DNA from: Macrobrachium rosenbergii
Lineage: Eukaryota; Arthropoda; Malacostraca; Decapoda; Palaemonidae
Direction of reading: 5' to 3'
DNA length: 64,000 nucleotides
NCBI RefSeq assembly: GCF_040412425.1
Contig: NC_089749.1
Coordinates: 31,978,313-32,042,312, forward strand
Notes under the pieces: generated by a model
What the model was told of the DNA's origin: nothing
Databases searched by the model: none
The model's input: only the letters and a program-made list of their open reading frames with translations
Made by a program: the position numbers and the translations under genes
In this document: piece by piece, positions 29,964-43,396 of the stretch
How positions within the stretch are numbered: position 1 is the stretch's first letter
Layout: each line of letters begins with the position of its first letter

Positions 29964-31672
29964 TCACTTACAGTTGGCAACAGCTCTTGCGGCTGCTTTT
30001 GAAAATCCTTTCACTCTGACAAGCTTCCTGACAGTCTGAAGCCTGTCAGAACGAGAATAGATAAACCTTGATGAAAGCGGAGGAAATGGGGCTGCTTGAG
30101 AAGATTTCAACAATGTGGTAGGAGTCTTGGGAAATCCACCAACATTGAGAGAAGGCCCAGAAACCATTCCCTCTGTGGCCAAAAAGGGGCCACAAGCGTC
30201 ATCAAGGAGTTGCTGTGCGACTGAAACTTGTTGATGACTTCCCTCACCATGCTGAAAGGAGGGAAGGTGTACATGTCCAGGTTGGACCAGTCCTGGAGCA
30301 TTGCATCTGTTGACCATGCCAGAGGGTCCAGAACTGGCAAGCAATACTGGGAAAGTTGGTGATTTCTCAACATCGCAAACAGGCCTATTGACAGCTTTCC
30401 CCACCGTTTCCACAGATCAGTGCAAACCTGCGGATTCAGTGTCCATTCCGTCAGTAGGACCTGTTTGTGGCAACTCAACTCGTCCGCAAGGAGGACATTC
30501 ATTTTGACCTGAATGAAGCTGGTGATGATTCCGGTGCAGTTGTTCTGGGCCCAAATGAGATCTTTGGCCGCTTGACAAAGAGACGACGCGTGCATGCCTC
30601 CCTGATTCTTTATATAGGCTAACACTGTCATGTTGTCTGAGTTGATTGTGACCGTTTTGTCGTATGTCACTGAAGCAAAGTGTCAGAAATCCAGATGTAC
30701 TGCTTTCAGCTCCCTCACATTTATGTGGAGCTTCCTTTCTTCTTGCGACCACTTTCCTGCAACTCCTGAATCTTGCAGATGCCGCCCCCATCCCAGCTCT
30801 GAGAATAAGGTTAGGCTTGGGTTCAACGGATGTAATGATTTCCCGAATGAGAATCTCCCTTCTCTGAGCCACCACCAGAGGTCCTCCTTGATCTCAGGAG
30901 TGATGGAGAAGACAAAGGAGTCTGGGAACATCTTCCTATGCCAGCTGGCCTTTAGGAAGAACTGAAGGTGTCTTGTGTGAAGTCTCCCTACAGGCACTAA
31001 CTTCTCTGTGGACAAGAGGGTGCCCAGGAGGCTCATCCACTCTCTGGCTAAGCAGGAAGGGAGAGCAAGGAATTTCTGAACTGTTAGAAGGCAGGATTGG
31101 ATTCTTCTATAACGGAAAAGCCCAAAAACTCAGAAAGTCGATCATCCGCAAACAGACGATCAACCGAGTCAGGACTAACTGCAACTTGGGAAAGTTGACT
31201 AGAATGTCCAGATCCTGGGTGAGGACGAGTAACTTCTGTAAGTCCTCTGTGCAGCGAGTTCTTGAAGGAGAATGTAGGAGCCAGTAGTCGAGATAAAAGC
31301 ATACGTTGAAGCCCATCAGATGTAGCCACTTCGCTAATGGGGCAAGAACCCTGGTGAAGACCTGTGGGGCTGTGGAAAGCCGAAATAAAGGGCCCGAAAC
31401 TGGTAGACCCTGCCCTGGAATAAGAACCTCAAGTACTTCCTGGATTCCGGGTGGACTGGATTGTGAAAGTATGCATCCTCCATGTCTATTGTCAACATCC
31501 AATCCCCTTGATGGATGGAGGACAGTACTGAATGATTGGTTTCCATCCTGAATTTTGTTGTTTTGACGAAGAAATGCAGGGCACTTACGTCCAGGACAGT
31601 TCTCCAACCTCCTGATGACTTGGGTACGACTAAAAGGTAGTTGTAAAACCCCTTAGAGTTTACATCCTCCAC
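29964..31672 (-). pseudogene. DIRS-2 reverse transcriptase / RNase H, broken
   Basis: RT blocks across frames: GFYNYLLVVPKSSGGWRTVL, MLTIDMEDAYFHNPV (first Asp), then FRALYFG and APQVFTRVLAPLAKWLH, then CFYLDYWLLHSP where YLDD has become YLDY. RNase H blocks: LDFCF..., then TVTINSDNMTVLAYIKNQGG, then MNVLLADELSCHKQVL, then the conserved tail DLWKRWGKLSIGLFAM...DPLAWSTDAMLQDWSNL, TFPPFSMVREVINKF and LVAPFWPQREWF. Loss of the second active-site Asp and several frameshifts indicate a dead copy. Confidence 0.85.
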
Positions 31673-32828
31673 AACCTACATAGCCCCTTTCCTGAGCAGG
31701 GAGGACACCTCCTCTGGCAGGGTCGAAAACCTCTGCAAGCCTACAGAGTATGCTGTCAAGTTGATAGGAGCTGATGCCAATGGGGGTTCTGTGTTGAACA
31801 GGATGGAATACCCCTCTCTCAGGACTTCTGTAACCCATGGTTCTGCTTTCTTTGCTTCCCCTTTCCCCCAGAAATAAAGAAGCCTGGCTCCCACCGGAAC
31901 ACAGAGGACCAGATCCTCACTTGCTAGAGGAGGGTCTGGTAGAGGATTTCTTGATGTGGCACACTGAATGGATCTTGGTGCGTGGATAGGACTGATATCC
32001 GGCTCTGCCACCTCGAAAGGGCCGTGGCTGTAAAGGAGAGGGCACAGGCGTACGACTCGGCTGCTCAGGTCATTCTGTAGACTGTGCTAGTAAATCCTGT
32101 GTCTTCTTCTGTAGCTCAGAAGCTATGCGCTCTAAAGTAGCACTAGGGAACAGATTCCCAAGATCCAGAGGGGCAAAGAGAAGAGACAACTTCTGAGAGG
32201 GAGTAACTCCCTTTGTAGTAAAAGAGCACCACAACTCCCTCTTCTTCAGGATGCCCAAGGCGAAGAGAGTAGCTAGTTCCTGTGAGCCATCATGTACCGC
32301 CTTGTCTGGGCAGGACAACACTCCCAACCAGTCCGTTGTAAAGTTGTCTTGGAGGGAGATGCAATCTTCAATTTTCTTCGTCAAAGCCCCTACAGTCCAA
32401 TCTAGAAAGCTGAAGATTGCAAAGACTTTGAATAAATTCTTTACTAAATGGTCCAACTCCAAGGATGAAAAGCAGATCTTGGCGAAAATGAATGCAAGAC
32501 ATCATAAGTCGATCATGCCAGAGAAGTCTTCCTGGGAGGAGGCAGACACCCCCAAAAGAAGGAGCTTCCCCAGTAGCATAATGCTGATACCTCCTTTTTG
32601 TTCGACGAGGGGGGGTGCAACAGGTAGCCTTCCCAAGATCTCTTGTCAGACAACCAAATCTCGATGCGGGACACGGCTTTCTACGAGGAACAGGAAAGAA
32701 CCATCTTCATCAAGTTAGAGGGGCCTGCGAGTTACTCACCAAAAAAGCAGAGCCTGGAGACGACGGAGCTGAAAGAGAGAAGAACGATGGATATCAAAAT
32801 AATAAGAATTTCATTATAGAAGCATAAG

Positions 32829-33015
32829 CCATCGTGGGTTGACCCTTCTCTATGTTTTCTTCATCTGAAGAAGAAATAGATGAGAAGCTATGTCCGGTTG
32901 CTGCTGAACTGCAGACGAAAACCATTGTGGGTTGATCCTTCTCTATGTTTTCTTCATCTGAAGAAGAAATAGATGAGAAGCTATGTCCGGTTGCTGCTGA
33001 ACTGCAAACGAAGGC
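32829..33015. repeat. ~93-bp tandem duplication in DIRS-2
   Basis: GCCATCGTGGGTTGACCC...CTGCAGACGAAAA is followed at once by CCATTGTGGGTTGATCC...CTGCAAACGAAGG. They are two nearly identical copies sharing TTCTCTATGTTTTCTTCATC and GAGAAGCTATGTCCGGTTGC. Confidence 0.93.
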
Positions 33016-33355
33016 TTCTTTAACAGGTCCAAAATGTTATCTAGATGACACTGGATCGGGTCCAAGGAGGAGTCCTGCAACGCAGGAACACTGACACTCA
33101 TCAAAACTGACTGCGCTGGGGGCTCAATGGGAGTGGTGCGTGACACCGAACATTTGGCAGGTGGTGGTGCGAAACGAGCAGGTGATTGTGCCAATAATGG
33201 CAGACGAGAAGTCACAGGATAAGCTGCCGAGAGCGAAGAACCATCCGAGACCAGTGAACACTCGGGTAAAGGCAAATCTAACACTGAACGCTTCTTAGAT
33301 AGGGAGTGTTTAGAAGGATGATCCGGCACTAGACGATTGGTCACTGAACAACGGA

Positions 33356-33440
33356 CTGGGCGCTCGGCTCATACAGAGTGCTTGGCTGCATCTGGGCGCT
33401 CGGCTCATACAGAGTGCTTGGCTGCATCTGGGCACTTGGA
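33356..33440. repeat. 42-bp tandem duplication in DIRS-2
   Basis: CTGGGCGCTCGGCTCATACA...GCTGCAT occurs twice in direct succession, followed by a diverging third start (CTGGGCACTTGG). Confidence 0.92.
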
Positions 33441-34900
33441 ATCCACTGCACACACTGACAACACTGGGCACTCGACTATCACTGAATGTTCAAAATGCAC
33501 TGCAGTCTCTCTGACTGAACGTCTGATGCCAGCTGGACGCTTGGCATCAGCAGTGTGCTCACACATACAATACTCTCATCCCCTTCTGAGCAATCGGCCA
33601 TCACAGAACGTACCCCAACTGGGAGCTCAGCCGCTACTGATTATTCGGGAGTCTTCTTATGCAAACACTTGGGGACGAAATACTCAGGAGACATCGGAGT
33701 ACTTTTCTGATTCCAGAAGCTGCACAAAGGTTCTGGGCTATGATCCAGATCTCTGGAACGCTTACTAGGAAGCAGAGGAGCGCTCTCAGGGGCAGCAGAC
33801 CTTTTCAATGGTCTGGAAGACTCGGGAAAGCGCCAACTAAGCCTTCTGCCCAAGTTGGAGTCACTTGATGATAAGGCACGCATTTCCACAAGGACACCTT
33901 TCCAGTGGCTGTCCCCAAGTCCTGGGACTGCACTACAGGTTGGGTTGAGGGGGCATCTACCCGTGGGCAAACCCCACCAACCTCACTTGGACGTCTGTTT
34001 GTCTACTCCCAGGTGTAGGTGGGTTTGGCAAGGACCTTAGTCTAGGAGCGTCGGTGGGATGGGCAGCCACCTCCGCCACTGATACAACACTTGCAACAAC
34101 ACTACGAGCACTCATTTGATCCATCAAGATCCTAACCGAAGCCCCAAGCTTGGTTACAGTATCCACTAGAACATTAAACTTCTTATCTACCCGGACTTTG
34201 AGGCTTGCTAAGGCACTGGGCTCAGAAGGGAGCCAGGTAACAGAGTTAATGGCAGAGTGAGAGGACTTGGAATAGGGGAAAAGGCAATCACAGGTGTCAA
34301 AAGTACAGGTACTTCAGGAGAATGAGACAACCTAACTTTGGCTCTTGAGCCCCCTTTCTATCTATCTCTTTGCAGTCTCACCAAATGAGAATTCAAAGTT
34401 TCCATCTCCCCGATCCCATTCCCAACATTCGTCACGATTATGGTCAGGAGAATAAGTTTGTCCTCTACAAGAAGTACAAATAGTATGCGTGTCATATTTA
34501 GCAGATGTCAATCTAGTCTTGCAGCCCTTGCTGCAATACCTAATACTATGAGCACTAGAATCTGACATACTTGTACCACAACTGGGAAACTAGCTAAGCT
34601 AAAATTGATTAGTGCTACCAAAAAGAACCGTGTACTTCACCAGAAGTTGGCAATGCCTGCAGCCAACCGGTGATTTTCAATTCAAAACAAAAGCTACCCA
34701 ACAACCGATGTTGAGTCCATGAGCGGCAGGTACAAATTGAGCTCCTGAGCCAAGTTGTAACTATTTTTCCTCAAAAGTGGGTGGGGTTGGTTACCTACAC
34801 CAAAATAATAAAAAGCTACCATGAAATTTAAAACTTAAGCTGCCATGAAAAGTAGGAACTAATAGCAATGCAATTACTTGGTAAGTTACTTATATGAAAA

Positions 34901-35364
34901 CATGCAGCTATGGACCTCTGCACATCCTGTACAGTCTCAGATTGACCAGGTAAAACATGCACCTGGAAATGCCATATTCCCAGTCATGCAGGTGCAGAGG
35001 AAGGCTGACTACTTTAACCTCCTTTAGAACCTGACACCTGATGTGAGAGGCTGACAGGGCCAATACCAAAGATAGTAAAGTCAACAAGATAATCCTGTCA
35101 TTTCCCTATAGAGCATAAAGAAAAGAGGAAAACAGGTTAGAAGGTAACAATATCATCATCCAAGGATATATTATGGTGTTTACATATGCACACTACTGCC
35201 CCCTTCTTAACAAGAAGACAGAGAACAAACTTAGATCTTAGTCCTTTGACAGGCATTCATCTATACAGCTTGCCTACATCCACCAAAACATCATGAACAT
35301 GGTTGGACTCTACAGCAAGGAAGGGTGTGGATAGGGAAGAATAAATAAAAAAAAAAATTAAGAA
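34901..35364. other. Unassigned sequence
   Basis: No gene or terminal repeat recognised. Confidence 0.45.
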
Positions 35365-35640
35365 AAAATATATGAAATCTCTCAATTATCCAGATCAATA
35401 AAGGCCTGGTTAGACAATCACATAAAACTCTATGGGAGTAAAAGGCAACTCTGTATCCTTACTCCCCATATCGTTAATACTGCAGAGGCGTAAACGCTTA
35501 ATATGCTTATAAACATCAACCATCACATTTTAAACTGAAAACTTGATGCAAATGCAGTTAGCTAGTGTATTTTCCCTGATCTGTAACAAAATATACTCAG
35601 TAAATACTTTTCTCCTGTACACAATATGCAATATGGTAGG
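35365..35640 (+). repeat. Dispersed repeat R1, copy 1 (partial)
   Basis: It shares CAATTATCCAGATCAATAA, GGCAACTCTGTA.CCTTA, TATGCTTATAAACA(T/A)CAACC, ATCACA.TTTAAACTGAAAA and AACAAAATATACT with copies at 40370-41060 and 47881-48590, in the same order and orientation. Confidence 0.8.
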
Positions 35641-35738
35641 TTACACTACCAGATAAAAATGAGTCACTTTCTTTTTCATTTTGCCCAAATCCATTATACG
35701 AGTCTTAAAATATATTGTACACAAAAATAGCATACCTA

Positions 35739-36739
<1,001 letters not shown>

Positions 36740-37543
36740 AGAGGGCTATTAATAAAGCGAATAAAATATACTACAGAGGTCCCACTCACAACAGACAAAT
36801 AGATTTCAACAACAAAATAAAGCTTCCATACGATGAAAACATCCAAAAGGCCACCCGAGCAACTCAGTTCTAATAATCCTTTCATTTTCCATTATCCCAA
36901 ATCCATCGGGAGTTCGCTCGTTAACGATACTTAAATAACAAAAGGAAGAAGCCGGAGTTTACAAGATACCGTGGTAGTAAATTGTCATGACATCTATGTA
37001 GGCGAGACAGGTAGATCGCTCTCGCAAAGAATAACAGAGCACAAAAGATCAGTACGTTACGCTCGGAGAGTTCGGAATTTTCCTACATATTAGAAATACA
37101 GGGCATGTCATTAACTGGAGTGGGGCGGAGTTGGTTTTCAAGAGTAGCTGTCCGTACAAAAGAAAGATGCTGGAATCTGCTATCATCAATCAAACCAACA
37201 ATATGAACCTGTCAGGAGGACATTGGAAATCGGACGCCATTGACACCTTAATCCTCAGACCCTCTTGAAGAAGATGACCCAAGAAACGCGACCGCCAGAT
37301 CCATCGCCAAACGGGAGCTAATGAGGCCAAAAACCACTAGGAATTTGGTCATTCTCCTCCTTCTTAAGAATCGCCACCTCCTTAACATCGGAGGCCCAAG
37401 GCCACACCTTCATGTTTTTGTATATATACCATTGTAACTTTCCACCTGTCCATATTCTACCAGTGAACAGGGCACAGAAACAAGTGCCCGAAATATATGG
37501 TTTCAACGTTTAAATAGTGTTTTATGGGACTTCTTATTTTCAT
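36740..37543 (+). pseudogene. Penelope-like element GIY-YIG endonuclease fragment, right arm
   Basis: The same coding segment on the plus strand (36823-37543), preceded by 83 bp (36740-36822) that appear only once. Those bases translate to ...NKANKIYYRGPTHNRQIDFN NKI, the linker just upstream of the GIY-YIG unit in Penelope-like ORFs. Stops and small indels make it a fragment. With the left arm it forms a ~720-bp-arm palindrome. Confidence 0.85.
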
Positions 37544-37599
37544 ATTACACTGTAGTATTACAGGAAAAGACATTCATATATATATATAAATATATTATT

Positions 37600-39430
37600 T
37601 CTTTGTCACTTACGTGTGTGTGCTGCCCTTAGCATTATCATCATCTCCGTGCCTCCTCTGACTCCCAGAAAGTGGTGAAGTGGCCAGAAGAGGCATAGCG
37701 GTGCCTAGAGGGTTAGGGTTATCAAAGTGGGGCAGTGACACATCAGTCTTTTGGCTGCAGGACCCCCACATATTAACGAAGGTTGCAGATATACTAACCT
37801 GTGGTTCCAAGCTGAATGACTGAGTTACCAAAGAAATCAATGGCAATGGGCTTGGGTACATAGAGGTTTGAGATCTGAAGAAGCTGTCAAGGGTACTCTG
37901 GCGATACAAACAATGATTCTGCTTGGCAATGACATTCCATTGAAACTATCTCCACCTGTGCAGCCACAACCTAGGGCCTAGTGCAGCTGCTGAGATTGAT
38001 GTTGGGGATCTCCATGATCTTGACAAACATATCGCATACCATGCACATGTGCTTGTAAAAAGGTGCTGGTTGTGAAACTAGCCTCATCATCATCCTCCTA
38101 TTTTTTAGCTGCTTCCTCATCACCAGCAGCAACTGCAGCAACTATTTTGCTGTTGGAGAGAAGTTGGTAGCCTAGGTCGCCGTCATCGACCATCCACTAC
38201 TGCACGTCATCCTCAGGAACATCATAGCCTCCAGTCACTAGCTGGCCACCAAAATCACTGACTTCCACCCCTGTGAGTCCATCATGCCCTCTTCTCCCTT
38301 CAGCATACAATTCCAGGCTTGGTTGAGAGTCTCTATGGTGAGGTCCCTCCATGTACAGCGGTATCTGCAAAGCTGTAGATGGCAGACTCCAGCGAATGCC
38401 TTCGAAGATTCTCCAGTGTCTGCCCCCCCCCCCCCCACCAGTATCCAAGCCTTGCTCCTTCTCCCCCTTGGAGGTCCTCCAACACTACCATCACCTACAG
38501 GAACTTCCTCCAGTATAGCTGTTTTGTTGCAACAGTAACATTTTGGTCCATTGTCTTCACCACCAACCAACTGGGTTACATTAGTATGTGCAGGTACATT
38601 GTCCATGAGACGCAAAGCCTTCAACCGATATCTAGCAATGCCAAGTTCTTGTGTCTGATGATGAACACCCTACTTACATATATAATTATGGAACCAATCG
38701 GTTATAATCCTGGAGGTGAACAAAGCCTTCACCAAATGATACCTCATCACTGAGAGATTATCAGTCAACTCACACAGGGAACATGGTTGCTTTACATGTC
38801 CAACTACCACTGGTTTGCAATGATGGCTACCATTAGCATTTGCACATAACAAAGCAACACACATTGCTTAAAACACTTTTGACTGGATAAATTTTTTCCT
38901 TCTCATCAGCCAAGGTGCTAGTGGGTAAGGAGCGACGGAACAGACAAATTTCGTCAGCATTGTAGATTTGCCATAAAGTAAGGCCTTCTTTTTCCTGGAA
39001 AAATTCCCCTATTCTCTCCTCGGAAGCATCCAAAGCTTCGCCATGAGTATCCTTGTTAAAAATCCCATACTGAATCTTGAACCAAAACAGTCAACCTTGG
39101 ACACCTCAAAGTCCACAACCCCATGCAGGCCTCTGAACTACATGTCAGCAGCTTTCAACTTTGCACCACATACATTCATGTCAGCAGCCCCATGCTGACA
39201 AAACAAGATCAAGTTCAACTGCTCAACATCCCCATGTCAGCCTTTTGTCATGACCTTCCAGACCTGACTCCTAGATGTCTTCTTCCCAAAGTCCATGGTG
39301 TCATTCTTCAGTTTGTCCTGGGAAATCTTAACATCATGCACGGTTGGCCAGCCAATGCTGTACTCATCCATTATATGGCCGGTTGACCATCCTGCATCAA
39401 TCTCGCAAAGATTTCAAGCTCCTTCAGAAG
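37600..39430 (-). pseudogene. Tigger/pogo-like transposase relic
   Basis: Minus-strand pieces in Tigger order. First catalytic block: TLWQIYNADEICLFRRSLPT. Then CANANGSHHCKPVVVGHVKQ and VMRYHLVKALFTSRIITDWF. Second catalytic region: LRLMDNVPAHTNVTQL. Then CRYRCTWRDLTIETLNQAWN and GDLGYQLLSNSKIVAAVAAG, and a C-terminal tail MYRQSTLDSFFRSQTS (37909). Numerous stops. D1 (NADE) and D2 (LMDN) residues survive. TIRs were not identified. The 39.1-39.4 kb part corresponds to the damaged N-terminus. Confidence 0.8.
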
Positions 39431-39600
39431 TGATAAGACCTTCCTCACCATCTAAGGACTAAGATGGTGCCATACACAGCACAAGCATATGGCCAGTTGA
39501 CCATCCTGCATCAATCTCACAAAGATTTCAAGCTCCTACTGAAGTGATAAGACCTTCCTCACCATCTAAGGACAAGATGGTGCCATATACAGCACAAGCA
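39374..39600. repeat. ~113-bp tandem duplication
   Basis: TATGGCCGGTTGACCATCCT...CACAGCACAAGCA is followed directly by TATGGCCAGTTGACCATCCT...TACAGCACAAGCA. The two units differ at a handful of positions. Confidence 0.93.
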
Positions 39601-40249
39601 CCACAACATACAGTAACACAATGGCCTGCAATGCTGCAGGCACTGCAGAGAAAGTAACATGCTCTAGGAATGCCTCTCACATACAGCAAGCACTCGTGAA
39701 ACATTCAAAACACTGACTAATCATACAAGACTAGACAAAGAAGGAAAACGCTCTGTTATCAAGTATGTACATTAATACTTTCAGGATATAGGGAATTAGA
39801 GAAAGATATGTTTAAGAAGCATATGCCTATCAGCCATTAAAAAGCAAAAGTCCCAATGACGTGTAATGACATGCAATTCTACCAATAGTGGGAAAACTTG
39901 AAAAAAAAAAAAACCTGAGCACTTATCCATCCTTGCACCTTCTATCATATGCTATTAAACTAATGATGTATCCATATCAGCTAATTAAAAGTGATACACA
40001 AAGGGGCATTTAATAACATTAAGTGATGTCATGCATTTATGCCAATACCAATCGTGAGAGACTCGCTCTCTGTCTCTCTTTCACCCCCCCTCCTTCACTT
40101 CGTCATTCTTCTGGGTTTTCCATCAATTTTTTGGTTATTACTCATTCTATGCAATGAAAATAACTGTATGGAAAAACACCAAATAAAACAAAGAAATGAT
40201 AAGGGAAACAGGGAAAGTATGTGCATGTGTGCATGGTGTTTCTCTAGTG

Positions 40250-40253
<4 letters not shown>
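39601..40253. other. Unassigned sequence
   Basis: AT-rich, no recognised element. Confidence 0.45.

Positions 40254-40334
<81 letters not shown>
40254..40334 (+). repeat. (CT)n microsatellite
   Basis: About 80 bp of CT repeats. Confidence 0.97.
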
Positions 40335-40337
<3 letters not shown>

Positions 40338-40369
40338 GAACTTATTTCATTACAAGTTACAGGACAATA

Positions 40370-41060
40370 GTGCAATACTTAATACAGTATGTGGAAAAAG
40401 CATAAATGTAAAAATCAAAAAAACTCCAGTGAAGTCAAATAGCACCTCTGTACCCTTATTCCCCTATCATGTCAAAACCCCACAACCATAAACACTAATT
40501 ATGCTTATAAACAACAACCATCACACATTAAACTGCAAAATTTATGCAAAAGGCAAGTATCTACAGTGGACCCCTGTGGATTTCTCTGTGGAACATTATA
40601 TACACATTATTGTGGGAAGATTCGCCTATTCACAGAATTTTTCATAGAGAAATATTCACAAATTACTGTCATATCAATTTTGTGAATAATGCACTTTTTG
40701 TAGTAAAACTATTAAAATATTCAGGCATAGGCATTTTTAGGTTTTTTTTTTTGGTGTTTTGAACCATCAATTAGGCAGTTATAAGAGTTTGTAGAGGGGT
40801 TGTAAGTATTCGCAGATTTAAGCTATTTACGGGGATAGTGGTATGTATCCCCCATGAATACCGGGGGTTGACTGTACCTTATTTTCCAATATTTGTAACA
40901 AAATATACTGTATCAATACACCTTGAAAAAAAGCTATCCCGTTCTTTTTCTCTCGCTCATAAATGACACAATTTGGAAGGTAGGTAGCCTTCTTGTTTAC
41001 CCACAGCCTACCTTTCTTATCAGTTGCTACCATATTTTTATATTTCATTTTTTGTAACAT
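40370..41060 (+). repeat. Dispersed repeat R1, copy 2
   Basis: Parallel to 47881-48590: CCCCTATCATGTCAAAACC, TATGCTTATAAACAACAACC, ATGCAAAAGGCAA, AACAAAATATACTG, CTTTTTCTCTC...AAATGACACA, TTATCAGTTGCTACCATAT. It is interrupted by a Tigger-like MITE at 40564-40874. Confidence 0.82.
40564..40874 (-). mobile_element. Tigger-like MITE (family C), 311 bp
   Basis: It is flanked by TA (40562-40563, 40875-40876). Read on the minus strand it starts CAGTCAACCCCCGGTATTCATGG and ends ATCCACAGGGGTCCACTG. Repeat R1 copy 3 shows the empty site (TTATCTACTTTTTTCC). The internal sequence matches the outer parts of 44516-46725. Confidence 0.9.
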
Positions 41061-42209
<1,149 letters not shown>

Positions 42210-42241
42210 GTATATGAATCACGGTGATGTGATAAATAGTC

Positions 42242-42402
<161 letters not shown>

Positions 42403-42449
42403 ATACACATATACATATACTGTATATACCCTGTACATATATACATATA

Positions 42450-42551
42450 CAGTATATGTACATATATAAATTCCTGACTCACATCAGGATTGAACCCAGG
42501 TCTTTCAATTGAAAGGCAAGGGTGCTGCCCACTAGGCCATACAAGTCATAA
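42450..42551 (-). mobile_element. tRNA-derived SINE head
   Basis: The minus strand reads TATGGCCTAGTGGGCAGCAC (A box), then a CTTTCAATTGAAAG stem in the anticodon-arm position, then CTGGGTTCAATCCTGA (B box), followed by TCAGGAATTTATATATG. It cuts into the Tigger transposase relic to its right. Confidence 0.7.
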
Positions 42552-43252
42552 AAGAAGTTGGAACCTATCAAACCATCCCCTACTAGCCATAAACTCATAC
42601 TCCGTACTACCTGATCGAGGTTTGTTTTTCATAAGATCAGCATGCAAGGTTCGAGCCTTAGCGCAAATCATAGCCTCTGAAACACTATCACCAGCTAACT
42701 GTTTTTTGTTTATCCACACTAAAAACAATTTTTCTACTTCATCTATTATGGGAGGCCTCTGTTTTGTCAAACTCGTAACCCCCTTAGCAACACTAGCACT
42801 TTTATTGCCTCTTTGTGCTTTAAAAATGTACTAATGGAGGATCTAAGCAGGTTAAGCCGAGACATTAAATCAGTTGCACAAATGCCTTGTTCATACTTTT
42901 CAATAATCTTATATTTGAGTTCAATTGTGGTTCTTACCATTTTCCTTTTCTGCTTGCCTCCAATGGCTTTCTAGGGACCCATGTTTTTATCAAAAAATTG
43001 TACAAAAAGCCAAAAAACCTATACATATATATCACAAGACTTGGAACACAGCTGAGCAAGGTTTAAACAATCCCTGTGGAAACAATGCAAACTGGCACAG
43101 ACTGACCGAAACACTTTTTTTGCAAAATTCATGCGGTTTATCGAATCAGATTCTGGTTCTTTGCTCAGGTTCCGATGCAAATTTTACTCGACATGCTGCA
43201 ACGAAATCCAATTACGTTGAGTTCTGATACTGTGGAGGACCAGGGTTCCACT
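42552..43252 (-). pseudogene. Tigger/CENP-B-like transposase, N-terminal fragment with 5' end
   Basis: From a TIR-like end on the minus strand (AGTGGAACCCTGGTCCTCCAC near 43252) through an untranslated stretch to KRKMVRTTIELKYKIIEKYE, GICATDLMSRLNLLRSSIST and FLKHKEA. After one frameshift near 42800 it continues SASVAKGVTSLTKQRPPIID, EVEKLFLVWINKKQLAGDSV and EYEFMASRGWFDRFQ. These are the two helix-turn-helix units (psq-type and CENP-B type, the latter ending in GWF-RF) of Tigger/pogo transposases. The catalytic domain is missing, cut off at the SINE. Confidence 0.85.
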
Positions 43253-43276
43253 AAATGTATGTGTATATATGTATGG

Positions 43277-43396
43277 CAGTAAACCCCCGTATTCATGGGG
43301 GTTGCATACCACCCCCTCCCTCCCGTGAATAACTAAAAACACTTAGAACTGCCTATTTTGACAGTTCAAACATACAAAAAAAACTAAAAATGCTTA
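43277..43396 (+). mobile_element. Tigger-like family C fragment (outer layer of nest)
   Basis: It starts CAGTAAACCCCCGTATTCATGG and parallels the first ~120 bp of 44516-44736 (AAAACACTTAGAACTGCCTAT, AAAAATGCTTATA). It is interrupted at TA by the next element. Confidence 0.75.

Larger units (their letters stand above)
32070..34568 (-). pseudogene. DIRS-2 gag-like region, broken
   Basis: 32070-32462 reads MELDHLVKNLFKVFAIFSFL, ...DWLGVLSCPDKAVHDGSQEL and ILKKRELWCSFTTKG. It aligns by eye with the same segment of DIRS-3 (SELDHLVKSIFRVPEVF..., DLLGVLLCTDKAIRDGSLEL, MLKKRELWCSFITKG). Upstream, 34362-34568 shows a Cys-rich N-terminus (YCSKGCKTRL...TSCRGQ), perhaps a zinc finger. The region between contains tandem duplications (32829-33015, 33356-33440) that break the frame. 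Confidence 0.72.
28583..34900 (-). mobile_element. DIRS-type retrotransposon (DIRS-2), decayed
   Basis: Minus-strand order: right terminal repeat (~34740-34900), gag fragments (34568-32070), RT/RNase H (31672-30107), tyrosine recombinase (29948-29217), internal complementary region (28812-28914) and left terminal repeat (28583-28745). The left end ATATACTTAGCAAGTAGTTG...CATGGCAGCTTAAGTTTTAA is mirrored at the right by TTAAAACTTAAGCTGCCATG...CAATTACTTGGTAAG. No target duplication is seen. Stops, frameshifts and an altered RT active site show that it is defective. It belongs to a family different from DIRS-1 and closer to DIRS-3. Confidence 0.87.

Noticed and set aside
32251..32718. 155- and 143-codon plus-strand frames (32251-32718, 33337-33768)
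   Set aside because: Antisense shadows and tandem-duplication products within the decayed DIRS-2 gag region.
28583..34900. DIRS-2 and DIRS-3 as one element split by rearrangement
   Set aside because: Each has its own gag, RT, recombinase and internal complementary region, and they differ clearly in sequence.
37610..37909. Host exon with a GTAAGTG donor-like end at 37618
   Set aside because: The frame (RQSTLDSFFRS...) continues the C-terminal part of the adjacent Tigger relic in order and strand, so the donor-like bases are likely chance.
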